Source of the DNA: JAUNKE01 sp041853585
GTDB lineage: Bacteria > Bacillota > Clostridia > Peptostreptococcales > Filifactoraceae
Reading direction: 5' to 3'
NCBI GenBank assembly: GCA_041853585.1
Contig: JBGZSM010000056.1
Span: forward strand, 1 to 64,000
DNA length: 64,000 nucleotides
Positions 42,597-50,767 of this stretch are shown in pieces. Position 1 is the stretch's first letter. Each line of letters opens with the position of its first letter. Made by a program: the position numbers and the translations under genes. Below the pieces are notes generated by a model. The model saw only the letters and a list, made by a program, of their open reading frames with translations. It was not told the DNA's origin and ran no database searches.

Positions 42597-43499
42597 ATGA
42601 ATGACTTGGCTCAAAAAAGAGCGATTTGGATCGGTTGTTTGTGCGCATTGGGAAGTGAAACGCTTTTCGGATTGAGCTATGTTTTTACAAAAAATGCGCT
42701 TGATATGGCAAGCCCGATTGACTTGCTTGCCGGTCGCTTTATCGTGGCATTTCTTGCAATGCGTCTGTGTATTGCGATGAACCGGATTCGAATCGATTTG
42801 AAATTAAAAGACAAAAAATCGGTTGCGCTGGTTGCGCTATGCAATCCGGTGCTGTATTTTCTTGCGGAAACTTTCGGGATTGCGTGGACAACGGCATCCG
42901 AAAGCGGTGCTTTTTTGGCGGGAATACCGATTGCCTCGCTGCTGGCTTCCGCTTTAATTTTGAAGAAAAAACCGAATCGACTGCAGCTTATCGGAATTTG
43001 TATCACTTTATGCGGTGTGTTGTGGACGGTTTTTGCAGTCGGCATGAAAGCATCTTTTTCCGTCATCGGTTATGCGATGCTCTTTGCCGGAGTCGTATTC
43101 TATGCGCTCTACGGAGTTTTCGTTGAAAAACTCGAGGATTTTACTTCCGTTGAAATTACATATATCATGATTTTCTCCGGAGCGGTTTTCTTCGCCATAT
43201 TTGCGCTGATTCATGCATGGATATTCAAAAGCTTTACCTTTTCTCTTGCGCTTTCGGATGCAAAATTTATTTTGGCGGTAATCTATCAGGGGGTGGGTTG
43301 CTCGATTTTGGCTTTCTTCATGTCCAATCATGCGATTGCCAAGCTCGGTATGAATCGGCTCGCTTCTTTTATCGGTATTGCAACCGTAGTTTCTATTTTG
43401 TCGGGTGTAATTTTTTTGAAAGAAGATTTTTCCAAAGCACAAATTTTAGGAGCACTTCTGATTATAAGTGGAGTATATGTCGCCAACTATAAGCAATAG
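42597..43499 (+). CDS. EamA/DMT-family transporter
   Basis: Start ATG 42597 follows AAAGGTG; an in-frame GTG three codons earlier is less likely. The 300-residue protein has about ten membrane helices arranged as two EamA repeats (about 8-145 and 155-298), with the typical FGLSYVFTKNAL start of repeat one and VYQG/CSILAFFMSNHAIAKLG in repeat two. It is a drug/metabolite transporter, probably an exporter; the substrate is not predictable. The glyoxalase-like gene follows after eight bases. Confidence 0.88.
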   Translation: MNDLAQKRAIWIGCLCALGSETLFGLSYVFTKNALDMASPIDLLAGRFIVAFLAMRLCIAMNRIRIDLKLKDKKSVALVALCNPVLYFLAETFGIAWTTASESGAFLAGIPIASLLASALILKKKPNRLQLIGICITLCGVLWTVFAVGMKASFSVIGYAMLFAGVVFYALYGVFVEKLEDFTSVEITYIMIFSGAVFFAIFALIHAWIFKSFTFSLALSDAKFILAVIYQGVGCSILAFFMSNHAIAKLGMNRLASFIGIATVVSILSGVIFLKEDFSKAQILGALLIISGVYVANYKQ

Positions 43500-43507
43500 G
43501 AGGAATA

Positions 43508-44113
43508 ATGAAATTAAGTCATATTATTTTGAAGGTCAAAAATCTGGACGATGCGGTTAAAGAGTATCGAGATAAAGGATTTGTTGTGGAATACGGGAAA
43601 TCCAAAAATCCGTACAATGCGCTGATTTATTTTTCGGAAGGTCCTTATGTGGAGCTGTTGGCTTCGACGGGAATGCCGGGCATCATCAAATTTCTGATGC
43701 GTCTGTTTGGGAAGGGTAGTATGATTGACAGATTGGAGAAGCTTGACAACAGCGAAAACGGCTATTGCGAATTGGCGCTGGAAAATTACAAGGACAATTT
43801 GTCGGAGGAGATGGAGATTTTGAAAAAACATGGGATAGGAAGTGTCAGCATGCCGAGTCGTCGCTTGGACACATACGGCAGAGACCTACGATTTCAACTC
43901 GCTATGCCCGATGTGCTCAATGTTCCTTTTATGATGACTTATTTTTCGGAGGATCCGAAGCCGAAGCATTTTATTCATCCCAACGGGATCAGAAGGGTCA
44001 AAAAGGTGATTTATAAAACCGATGCCAATCGATTTGATGTGATTCGGGAATTATGTGATGACGAAGGATTGGAATTGGCGGAAGGAAAAGGAATCGAAGT
44101 GGAATTTGAATAA
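43508..44113 (+). CDS. Glyoxalase-like (VOC) domain protein
   Basis: The 201-residue protein starts with a VOC beta-alpha-beta unit (MKLSHIILKVKNLDDAVKEY) and contains FSEGPYVELLA as the metal-side strand. A second unit covers about residues 75-150 (GYCELALENYKDNL, then MMTYFSEDPKPKHFIHPNG). The layout matches the Glyoxalase_3-type group of hypothetical proteins. Possible metal ligands are the N-terminal His5 and Glu in VELLA. The enzyme activity is unknown. It is translationally close to the EamA gene (eight-base gap with AGGAGGA). Confidence 0.8.
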   Translation: MKLSHIILKVKNLDDAVKEYRDKGFVVEYGKSKNPYNALIYFSEGPYVELLASTGMPGIIKFLMRLFGKGSMIDRLEKLDNSENGYCELALENYKDNLSEEMEILKKHGIGSVSMPSRRLDTYGRDLRFQLAMPDVLNVPFMMTYFSEDPKPKHFIHPNGIRRVKKVIYKTDANRFDVIRELCDDEGLELAEGKGIEVEFE

Positions 44114-44117
44114 AAGC

Positions 44118-44183
44118 GACCGTCGCTGCAATAGCTCAAAATCTTCCGATTGGCGTTTTGGACGATTGTAACGACGGTCTTTT
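44118..44183 (+). terminator. Terminator after the glyoxalase-like gene
   Basis: GACCGTCG (44118-44125) pairs with CGACGGTC (44172-44179), with CAAAA/TTTTG as an inner stem in the long loop, then Ts. Confidence 0.65.
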
Positions 44184-44305
44184 GTTTTGAATTAAAAATG
44201 CAACTTTTCAGCTTGTTGTTTTGGCCGTCCGTTTGATTCGGATTGCTTTGCGCTCAATGCGATGGATTCTCTACTTTCTCCATTCGTTTCAAAAATAAAT
44301 TTCTA

Positions 44306-45418
44306 TTATTTGTATAAAGAAATGATTTCGAGTACGAGCTCCGAGACCTTTACCAAGTCTTTGACATATAGATGCTCGTCGAGTGAATGGGCTTTGCGCT
44401 CACCGATTCCGAGATTGATGGCGGTGATGCCTTTGCCGTTGATGATATTCGTGTCCGAGCCGCCGCCCGTAGCTTGCGTAAACGGATTGAGCCCGACATT
44501 TTTGCAAGCGGTAAAAGCATTTTTGACAATCTCATCATCCGCATTTACTTGGAATGAAGAATACATACGATGGTGCTCGACCTCAACCGAGCCGCCGAAT
44601 TTTTGTGCCGCTTTTTCAAAGCAATCAATCATGTGCTTGGATTGCGCTTCGAGTTTGCTATCGACCAAAGAGCGCGCCTCCGAAGTGACATACACTTCTT
44701 CCGCGACAATATTAGTGACAGTTCCCCCCTCGATGCGTCCGATGTTTGCGGTGGTCTCGCTGTCGATACGAAGCAAATTCATATTCGCAATCGCCTCCGC
44801 CGCGATAACGATGGCGGAAATTCCGTCTTCCGGTGCCACGCCGGCATGTGCCGCGCGACCCTTTACTTTGAAATTGATTTTGTCCTGCGCCGGTCCCTGA
44901 ATGATAATCTGGCCGGGGTCGCCGCCGCTGTCGAGTACGAAACAATGTCTTGCGCCGAATTGACTGTAATCGAGCGCCTTCGCTCCATGCAGACCGCCTT
45001 CTTCAAAAACGGAAAATGCGAGATGAATGTCACCATGCGCTAAGTTATTTTCTTTAACTACACGAATCGCTTCGATGATTGCGGCGATGCCCGCCTTGTC
45101 ATCCGATGCCAAAATCGTCGTGCCGTCGCTGCGGATAACGCCGTCCTTCAAAATCGGTTTAATATTCATGCCCGGTGAAACGGTGTCCATGTGACAGCTG
45201 AAAATAATCGGCTCGCCCTGCGTGTTTCCTTTGAGTGTGGCGATGAGATTGCCGGTATTGCTTCCGGTTTGCGCCATCGTGTCATCGATATAAACTGACA
45301 GTCCGAGACTTTCCAATTCTTTCTTGAGAAAATCCGCAAATTCTTTTTCCGATTTGGTAGGAGAAGAAATCTGCACATAATCCATAAAATTTTTTACAAC
45401 TCTTTCCTGATTTACCAT
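44306..45418 (-). CDS. M20 family metallopeptidase (peptidase T-like)
   Basis: The 370-residue protein has the M20 metal sites: SCHMDTVSP, ASDDKAG with the bridging Asp, FEEGG with the catalytic Glu pair, and LDSGG. The dimerisation domain sits at about residues 175-285 (AAHAGVAPEDGISAI), and the late His is in KAHSLDEHL. It is of the PepT-like subgroup found in Firmicutes. These are cytoplasmic di- or tripeptide hydrolases. Monocistronic on the minus strand; start ATG follows GGAGGAGCT. Confidence 0.92.
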   Translation of the reverse strand: MVNQERVVKNFMDYVQISSPTKSEKEFADFLKKELESLGLSVYIDDTMAQTGSNTGNLIATLKGNTQGEPIIFSCHMDTVSPGMNIKPILKDGVIRSDGTTILASDDKAGIAAIIEAIRVVKENNLAHGDIHLAFSVFEEGGLHGAKALDYSQFGARHCFVLDSGGDPGQIIIQGPAQDKINFKVKGRAAHAGVAPEDGISAIVIAAEAIANMNLLRIDSETTANIGRIEGGTVTNIVAEEVYVTSEARSLVDSKLEAQSKHMIDCFEKAAQKFGGSVEVEHHRMYSSFQVNADDEIVKNAFTACKNVGLNPFTQATGGGSDTNIINGKGITAINLGIGERKAHSLDEHLYVKDLVKVSELVLEIISLYK

Positions 45419-45635
45419 AGCTCCTCCTTAAGTTCTTTTCTCAATTATATCATGTCAAACACGAATATTAAATGTAGTTTTTTGTTTTGAATTCAAAATA
45501 GGATTCATCTTTTTTTGCTCAAAAATTTTTTGAGCAATGCTGTTATGCGGAAAAAGTAAAAAGATTCTTGTCTAAGATGAAATGTAAAACGAAAAACATT
45601 TTGCTATATTATTTGTCTTGATAAAATATGAGGTC

Positions 45636-45664
45636 TTGACAAAAGAGGATTTATAGAATAATAT
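45636..45664 (+). promoter_or_regulatory. Sigma-A promoter of the TetR transport island
   Basis: Consensus TTGACA (45636-45641) and TAATAT (45659-45664) with 17-base spacing. The -10 runs straight into the operator at 45661-45690. Confidence 0.8.
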
Positions 45665-45690
45665 ATCGGTGATATATATCGGTGATATAT
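45661..45690. promoter_or_regulatory. Two overlapping palindromic operators of the TetR island
   Basis: ATATATC-GGT-GATATAT occurs at 45661-45677 and again at 45674-45690; the copies overlap by four bases, giving a 13-base period. Each has perfect 7-base arms. The array covers the -10 end, start site and leader just before tetR, the standard place for TetR autorepression. A 13-base offset would put two dimers little more than one helical turn apart. Confidence 0.8.
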
Positions 45691-45704
45691 TATAAGGAGG
45701 ATAG

Positions 45705-46322
45705 GTGAATACTTTGTCGGAAACACGAAAAAAAATTTTAGAAATCGGAAAGAAAGAATTTCTTGAAAAGGGATATAAAGATGCATCTCTTCGAGGAATT
45801 GTAAAAAATGCAGGATTCACTCAAGGTGCTTTTTACGGATATTATAAAGATAAGGAATCGCTTTTTTCAGATTTGGTTTCAGAAGTAGCTGAAAATTTGG
45901 TGACGGAGTTCAAGAGAGCTCAGGAAGTTTATTTTGATTTAATAAAAAAGGATAATACGAAAATCAGCAGGGAATTGTCCGTAGAGCATCTTAATATTTT
46001 TGTAAATTACATTTACGATCATTTTGATGTCTTTAAATTGCTTATTTGTTGTGCGGAAGGAACGAAGTACGAAAATTATATTCATGACCTTGTTGAACTG
46101 GAAGTTTCGGTCAGCAAGAAGTATTACAAATTACTGGAAGATGAAGGAAAAATTGAAGGGAAGGTCAGTGATAATCTGCATCATATGATAACAAGTGCAT
46201 ATTTTACAGCGGTATTTGAAACGGTGGTTCATGATATGAGTAGAGAAGAAGCTTTAAAGTATATTAAGGAATTAGCACTTTTTTTTAATTCCGGTTGGGA
46301 AGGGATACTCAAAATCAAATAA
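45705..46322 (+). CDS. TetR/AcrR-family regulator
   Basis: The 205-residue protein has the TetR DNA-binding domain at the N terminus (RKKILEIGKKEFLEKGYKDA, then GFTQGAFYGYYKDKESLF, with the recognition helix QGAFYGYY) and a helical effector domain in the remaining 140 residues. The start is GTG 45705, five bases after AGGAGG. It is the first gene of the transport island, right behind the double operator, so it probably represses itself and the island. The ligand is unknown. Confidence 0.9.
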   Translation: MNTLSETRKKILEIGKKEFLEKGYKDASLRGIVKNAGFTQGAFYGYYKDKESLFSDLVSEVAENLVTEFKRAQEVYFDLIKKDNTKISRELSVEHLNIFVNYIYDHFDVFKLLICCAEGTKYENYIHDLVELEVSVSKKYYKLLEDEGKIEGKVSDNLHHMITSAYFTAVFETVVHDMSREEALKYIKELALFFNSGWEGILKIK

Positions 46323-46443
46323 ATATTTCGGAGATGTTTTTAACATGCCTTTTCACTAAAAAATTTCGAAGGGTTGCCCGGGATTTTTTCAGGTGAATTC
46401 TTGCGGATATTTGCTCAATGAGATTCTTTATTGGAGGATGATG

Positions 46444-48177
46444 ATGAAAGATGATAATTCTGTTTTATGGATATTGCATTTTGCAAAACAATGTAAAGGA
46501 AAGATGATCGCTTCCGTAATTCTTGCGATGCTTGGATCTGTAAGCGGAATGATTCCTTATTTTGCCGTATCGATTATGATTCAAGCGATATACGAAGGCG
46601 ATTTTGTGATGAACAAGATGGTTTTTTTGGCATTTGTTGCTTTTTTAGGATATCTTGGAAAAACATGGTTTTCCGTACTGTCCACGATATTATCTCATCG
46701 CAGCGCATTTTTAATTTTGAAAAGCATTCGAAGCAGTTTGTCGGAAAAACTTTCTAGAATGCCTATGGGGAAAATTTTAGATACTCCATCCGGTAAGTAC
46801 AAGACAATATTGGTGGATACGGTGGAAAAATTGGAATTACCTTTGGCGCATTTGATTCCGGAATTGACTGCAAATATTTTGATTCCGATTTTTATATTAA
46901 TCTATTTATTCGTTTTGGATTTCAGGGTAGCTCTGTTTTCTTTAATAACGATACCGATCGGCATGTTTTGTTATATGGGAATGATGAAAGACTATCAAAC
47001 TCGATATGCAAGAGTTCTCACGGCGGGAAAGAATATGGATGTGGCCATCGTGGAATATATAGGGGGAATAGAAGTAATAAAAACTTTCCGGCAAAGTGAA
47101 GTTTCTTATCAAAAATATAGCGATGCGGTGAAAGAAAACAAGCTTTCAAAATCCGATTGGTTTTTGAAAACCAATCCCTATTATACGATAGGAATTGCAA
47201 TTATGCCGTCTTGTCTTCTCGGGGTACTTCCGATGGGCAGTTTTTTGTTTGTTCAAGGGAGTCTGTCGGCGCCAACTTTCATCACCAGTATCATACTTTC
47301 GATGAGTTTGGTAAAACCTCTTATACAAGCGCTGGAATATACGGACAGTTTAGCTATGGTGGATTCCACCGTCAAAGAAGTGGCGATGCTTTTGAAAGAA
47401 GAAGAGTTGCAAAGACCGGAGCAGAGCGTGAAGCTTACGAATCATGTGCTCGAGTTTTCAAATGTCAGCTTTGCATATGATGAGCAGCAAGTGCTTTCGG
47501 AAGTATCTTTCACAATAAAACCATCTACGATAACGGCGATTGTAGGACCTTCCGGCTCGGGAAAATCAACCATCGCCAGATTAATTGCATCCTTCTGGGA
47601 GTCAAGTAGCGGAGAGATTACGGTCGGAGGATTTAATTTAAAAAACATTCCTCTACGACAGGCTATGGAGATAGTATCCTATGTCTCGCAGGAGAATTTT
47701 CTTTTTAATCGGACGATTCGAGAGAATATCCGATTGGGAAATTCGAAAGCATCTGACGAAGAGATAGAATATGCGGCAAAAAAAGCAGGCTGTCATGATT
47801 TCATTATGAGTCTTCCACAAGGATATGATACAAAAGCGGGAGATTGCGGCAATGCTTTATCGGGAGGGGAGCGCCAACGAATAACGATAGCCAGGGCCAT
47901 TTTAAAAGATAGTCCCATTATCGTTTTGGATGAGGCGACTTCCTTCACGGATCCTGAAAATGAAGCATTGATACAGGAATCTCTGAACGCATTGATTAAA
48001 GATAAAACTCTCATTGTTATTGCACATCGTTTAGGGACCATCGTTGGTGCGGATCAAATTTTAGTTATGGATAAAGGTCGGCTGACGGATATCGGGAATC
48101 ATGAAGAACTGCTCAAATGTAGTAATTTGTATCAGACTCTTTGGAAGGCATATGATGAAACAAGAAGTATGAAATAG
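46444..48177 (+). CDS. ABC half transporter (membrane plus ATPase), first of a pair
   Basis: I choose ATG 46444 (MKDDNSVLW), six bases after GGAGG; two more Met codons directly precede it. The 577-residue protein has a six-helix type-IV membrane domain (about 1-310) and an ATPase with Walker A GPSGSGKST (about 367), signature LSGGERQ (about 472), and Walker B IIVLDEAT. The usual S-A-L-D after Walker B reads S-F-T-D here. Sequence style is that of the YbtP/IrtA group, exporter-fold pairs that import metal-siderophore complexes. It starts 121 bases after tetR and is followed after 11 bases by its partner. Confidence 0.88.
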   Translation: MKDDNSVLWILHFAKQCKGKMIASVILAMLGSVSGMIPYFAVSIMIQAIYEGDFVMNKMVFLAFVAFLGYLGKTWFSVLSTILSHRSAFLILKSIRSSLSEKLSRMPMGKILDTPSGKYKTILVDTVEKLELPLAHLIPELTANILIPIFILIYLFVLDFRVALFSLITIPIGMFCYMGMMKDYQTRYARVLTAGKNMDVAIVEYIGGIEVIKTFRQSEVSYQKYSDAVKENKLSKSDWFLKTNPYYTIGIAIMPSCLLGVLPMGSFLFVQGSLSAPTFITSIILSMSLVKPLIQALEYTDSLAMVDSTVKEVAMLLKEEELQRPEQSVKLTNHVLEFSNVSFAYDEQQVLSEVSFTIKPSTITAIVGPSGSGKSTIARLIASFWESSSGEITVGGFNLKNIPLRQAMEIVSYVSQENFLFNRTIRENIRLGNSKASDEEIEYAAKKAGCHDFIMSLPQGYDTKAGDCGNALSGGERQRITIARAILKDSPIIVLDEATSFTDPENEALIQESLNALIKDKTLIVIAHRLGTIVGADQILVMDKGRLTDIGNHEELLKCSNLYQTLWKAYDETRSMK

Positions 48178-48188
48178 GAGGATGCTCG

Positions 48189-49934
48189 ATGATTAACATG
48201 CTTAAGAGATTGTTGGTATTTTCAGGAGCTCAAAAGAATAACCTGCTAAAATCTTTTGCATATAGTTTTTTCGATTCGGTATTTGCCGTAATGCCTGTGA
48301 TGGCTGTTCTTTCGGTATTAAACGCAATACTTTTGCAAAAGAGTGGTCAGGAGATATCTTATTCCATCGTTTGGCTCTCGCTGACAATTATGCTGATAAG
48401 CATTATCGGACGGATTTGTTTCGGATACTTTTCGTCGATAAAAAGAACTTTGGGAAGTTTTGACATGTGCGCCGACAAGCATATTGAAATCGGAGAAAAG
48501 TTGAAATCTGCTCCGATGGGATTTTTTGATAAGAATAGACTGGGCGATATCACGGCTGCAATTACAACAACTTTGAGTGATATTGAAACCAGTGCCGTGA
48601 TGATTTTTGATAAAATTATCAATGGCTTTATCCATGCGCTGATTATAAATATATGGCTGTTCTTTTACGAATGGCACATCGGAGTGATCACTTTTTTGGG
48701 TCTGTCGGTGTCGTTGGTAATTTATTTCATCATGCAATCCGCATCCAAAAAACTGTCTCCGAGAAGACAGGCGGCACAAGCCGATTTGGTTGTCGCATTT
48801 TTGGAATTTGTTCAAGGAATGTCGGTAATTAAATCATTTGGCTTGGATAAGGAATCGGGCAAAACGGTTCATGCGGCGATAGAAAGAAGCGCGAAAGCGA
48901 ATATACAATTGGAGAGCGTATTTTCAGTTCTTACAGGAGCATATCAAACAGCCTTTAAAATAGCTGCCTCGCTGATACTGATATGGGTTCCTTATCTTTT
49001 GTGGGTAAAGGAAATCTCTATGGAAAAGACTTTTTTGTTGTTGATATCCAGCTTTGTCATTTATTCTCATATAGAACTCATAGGAAGTGTCGCTTCAATT
49101 GCGCGTGTGGTGGATGCTTCGCTGGACAGAATGGAGATGGTAATGAATATTCCGTGTTTAGACGAGTCCGGAACGGAAATTACTCCATCTCATTTCGATA
49201 TTGAAATAAAAGATGTAAATTTTTCATATTCCGATAAAGAAACACTCCATCATATAAATTTAATAATACCGGAAAAAACTTCCTGTGCCATCGTCGGTCC
49301 GTCCGGATCCGGGAAAACAACACTTTGTCATTTAATTGCAAGGTTTTGGGATATTGATTCCGGTGAGATAAAATTGGGCGGTCATAATATAAAAGATTAT
49401 AACTCTGACAGTCTGTTGAAGAATTTTTCTATTGTTTTTCAAAATGTATATCTTTTTGAAGACAGTATCGCAAACAATATTCGCTTCGGCAATCCTCTTG
49501 CAAGCTACGAGGAGATTGTAGAGGTTGCCAAAAAAGCCTGTTGCCATGATTTTATTATGGAATTGCCCGATGGATATGATACCAAAGTGGGAGAAAAAGG
49601 CTCTTTGTTATCCGGCGGTGAAAAACAAAGAATTTCCATTGCGCGAAGTTTATTGAAGGATGCACCGATTGTGATTTTGGATGAAGCGACAGCGAGTGTT
49701 GACCCGGAGAATGAATGGGAACTTCAAAAGGCAATCGCCGAATTGACAAAAGATAAGACCGTTATTTTGATTGCGCATCGCTTATCCACCGTTCGGCGAG
49801 CGGACCAGATTGTTGTACTTGACAAAGGGGAGATTGTTCAGCGAGGAACTCACGATACTTTGATTCGGGAAGAAGGAATTTATCAGCGATTTGTGGAACT
49901 GAAAGAAAGGGCGATAGGGTGGCATCTGAAATGA
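48189..49934 (+). CDS. ABC half transporter (membrane plus ATPase), second of a pair
   Basis: The 581-residue protein has a six-helix membrane domain (about 1-320) and an ATPase with GPSGSGKTT (about 369), LSGGEKQRISIARSLL and VILDEATASVDPENE, all canonical, so in this heterodimer both sites look competent. It resembles YbtQ/IrtB-type subunits. It pairs with the protein encoded at 46444 (11-base gap) and overlaps the methyltransferase start by ATGA, showing translational coupling. Confidence 0.88.
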   Translation: MINMLKRLLVFSGAQKNNLLKSFAYSFFDSVFAVMPVMAVLSVLNAILLQKSGQEISYSIVWLSLTIMLISIIGRICFGYFSSIKRTLGSFDMCADKHIEIGEKLKSAPMGFFDKNRLGDITAAITTTLSDIETSAVMIFDKIINGFIHALIINIWLFFYEWHIGVITFLGLSVSLVIYFIMQSASKKLSPRRQAAQADLVVAFLEFVQGMSVIKSFGLDKESGKTVHAAIERSAKANIQLESVFSVLTGAYQTAFKIAASLILIWVPYLLWVKEISMEKTFLLLISSFVIYSHIELIGSVASIARVVDASLDRMEMVMNIPCLDESGTEITPSHFDIEIKDVNFSYSDKETLHHINLIIPEKTSCAIVGPSGSGKTTLCHLIARFWDIDSGEIKLGGHNIKDYNSDSLLKNFSIVFQNVYLFEDSIANNIRFGNPLASYEEIVEVAKKACCHDFIMELPDGYDTKVGEKGSLLSGGEKQRISIARSLLKDAPIVILDEATASVDPENEWELQKAIAELTKDKTVILIAHRLSTVRRADQIVVLDKGEIVQRGTHDTLIREEGIYQRFVELKERAIGWHLK

Positions 49935-50683
49935 CAAGAGTTGAAGATTTAAAAAATAATTGGGATGAAAGTGCTTCCGAGCAGGGGAAGTATTTAATGG
50001 AGGAACTGTCTCTCGTTGGAGTGGCATGGGAATCTTTACTTAGAGAGCAGCTTTCGGGGAAAAAGTCGGGGAAAATCCTGGATATCGGATGCGGAACGGG
50101 TTTTTTATCCATTCTGCTTGCGAAACTTGGATTTGAAGTAACCGCAATAGATATAAGTGCAGGAATGCTGAAGGAAGCGAAAAGAATTGCGGAACATCAC
50201 GGCGTCGGAGAAAAGATTTGTTTTATTGAACAAGATGCGGCAACAATCAAATTTCCGCCCGAGAGTTTTGATGCCGTGGTGTCCAGACATGCTTCCTGGC
50301 TATTTAAGGAGCCGGAAAAGATTTATGAAAGGTGTTTTGAAATATTGACTCCGGGCGGAGTAATGCTGAACTTTGATGCAAATTGGTTGTTGCCCGTTTA
50401 TAATGCTGAAACGAGGCTTCGTTTCGAAGAGGATGAGAAAGCGCTCATTGCAAAGTGCGGAGCCTTCGAAGATTATTATCATCATACTGAAATTATAAAT
50501 ATGCTTTTGCAGTTACCTCTTGCGCAAGAAGACAGACCGCATTGGGATTGGAGAATCTGTGAAGATATAGGATTTATCCATACGAAAGTTATTGCAGCTT
50601 TAAGCGAAAGTCTTTTCCATCCTTTTTTTGCAATGAGATACAGACAAATACCTACATTCTTGATTCGAGCACAAAAAAGTTGA
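49931..50683 (+). CDS. Class I SAM-dependent methyltransferase
   Basis: The 250-residue protein has motif I ILDIGCGTGFLSILLAKLG (about residues 49-67), motif II VTAIDISAGMLKEAK, and the post-motif region FDAVVSRHASWLFKEPEKIY of UbiE/Methyltransf_11-type enzymes. The start ATG 49931 overlaps the preceding TGA (ATGA); GTG 49919 is a possible alternative. Within the transport island it may modify the transported compound or a released chelate. The substrate is unknown. Confidence 0.87.
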   Translation: MTRVEDLKNNWDESASEQGKYLMEELSLVGVAWESLLREQLSGKKSGKILDIGCGTGFLSILLAKLGFEVTAIDISAGMLKEAKRIAEHHGVGEKICFIEQDAATIKFPPESFDAVVSRHASWLFKEPEKIYERCFEILTPGGVMLNFDANWLLPVYNAETRLRFEEDEKALIAKCGAFEDYYHHTEIINMLLQLPLAQEDRPHWDWRICEDIGFIHTKVIAALSESLFHPFFAMRYRQIPTFLIRAQKS

Positions 50684-50767
50684 ATCGATCGAAAAGTTCG
50701 ATATATGAACAACTCTTGTTTATAAAATATTTTCAGAACATATTAAGTTGAAACAAAAAGGCGGATT

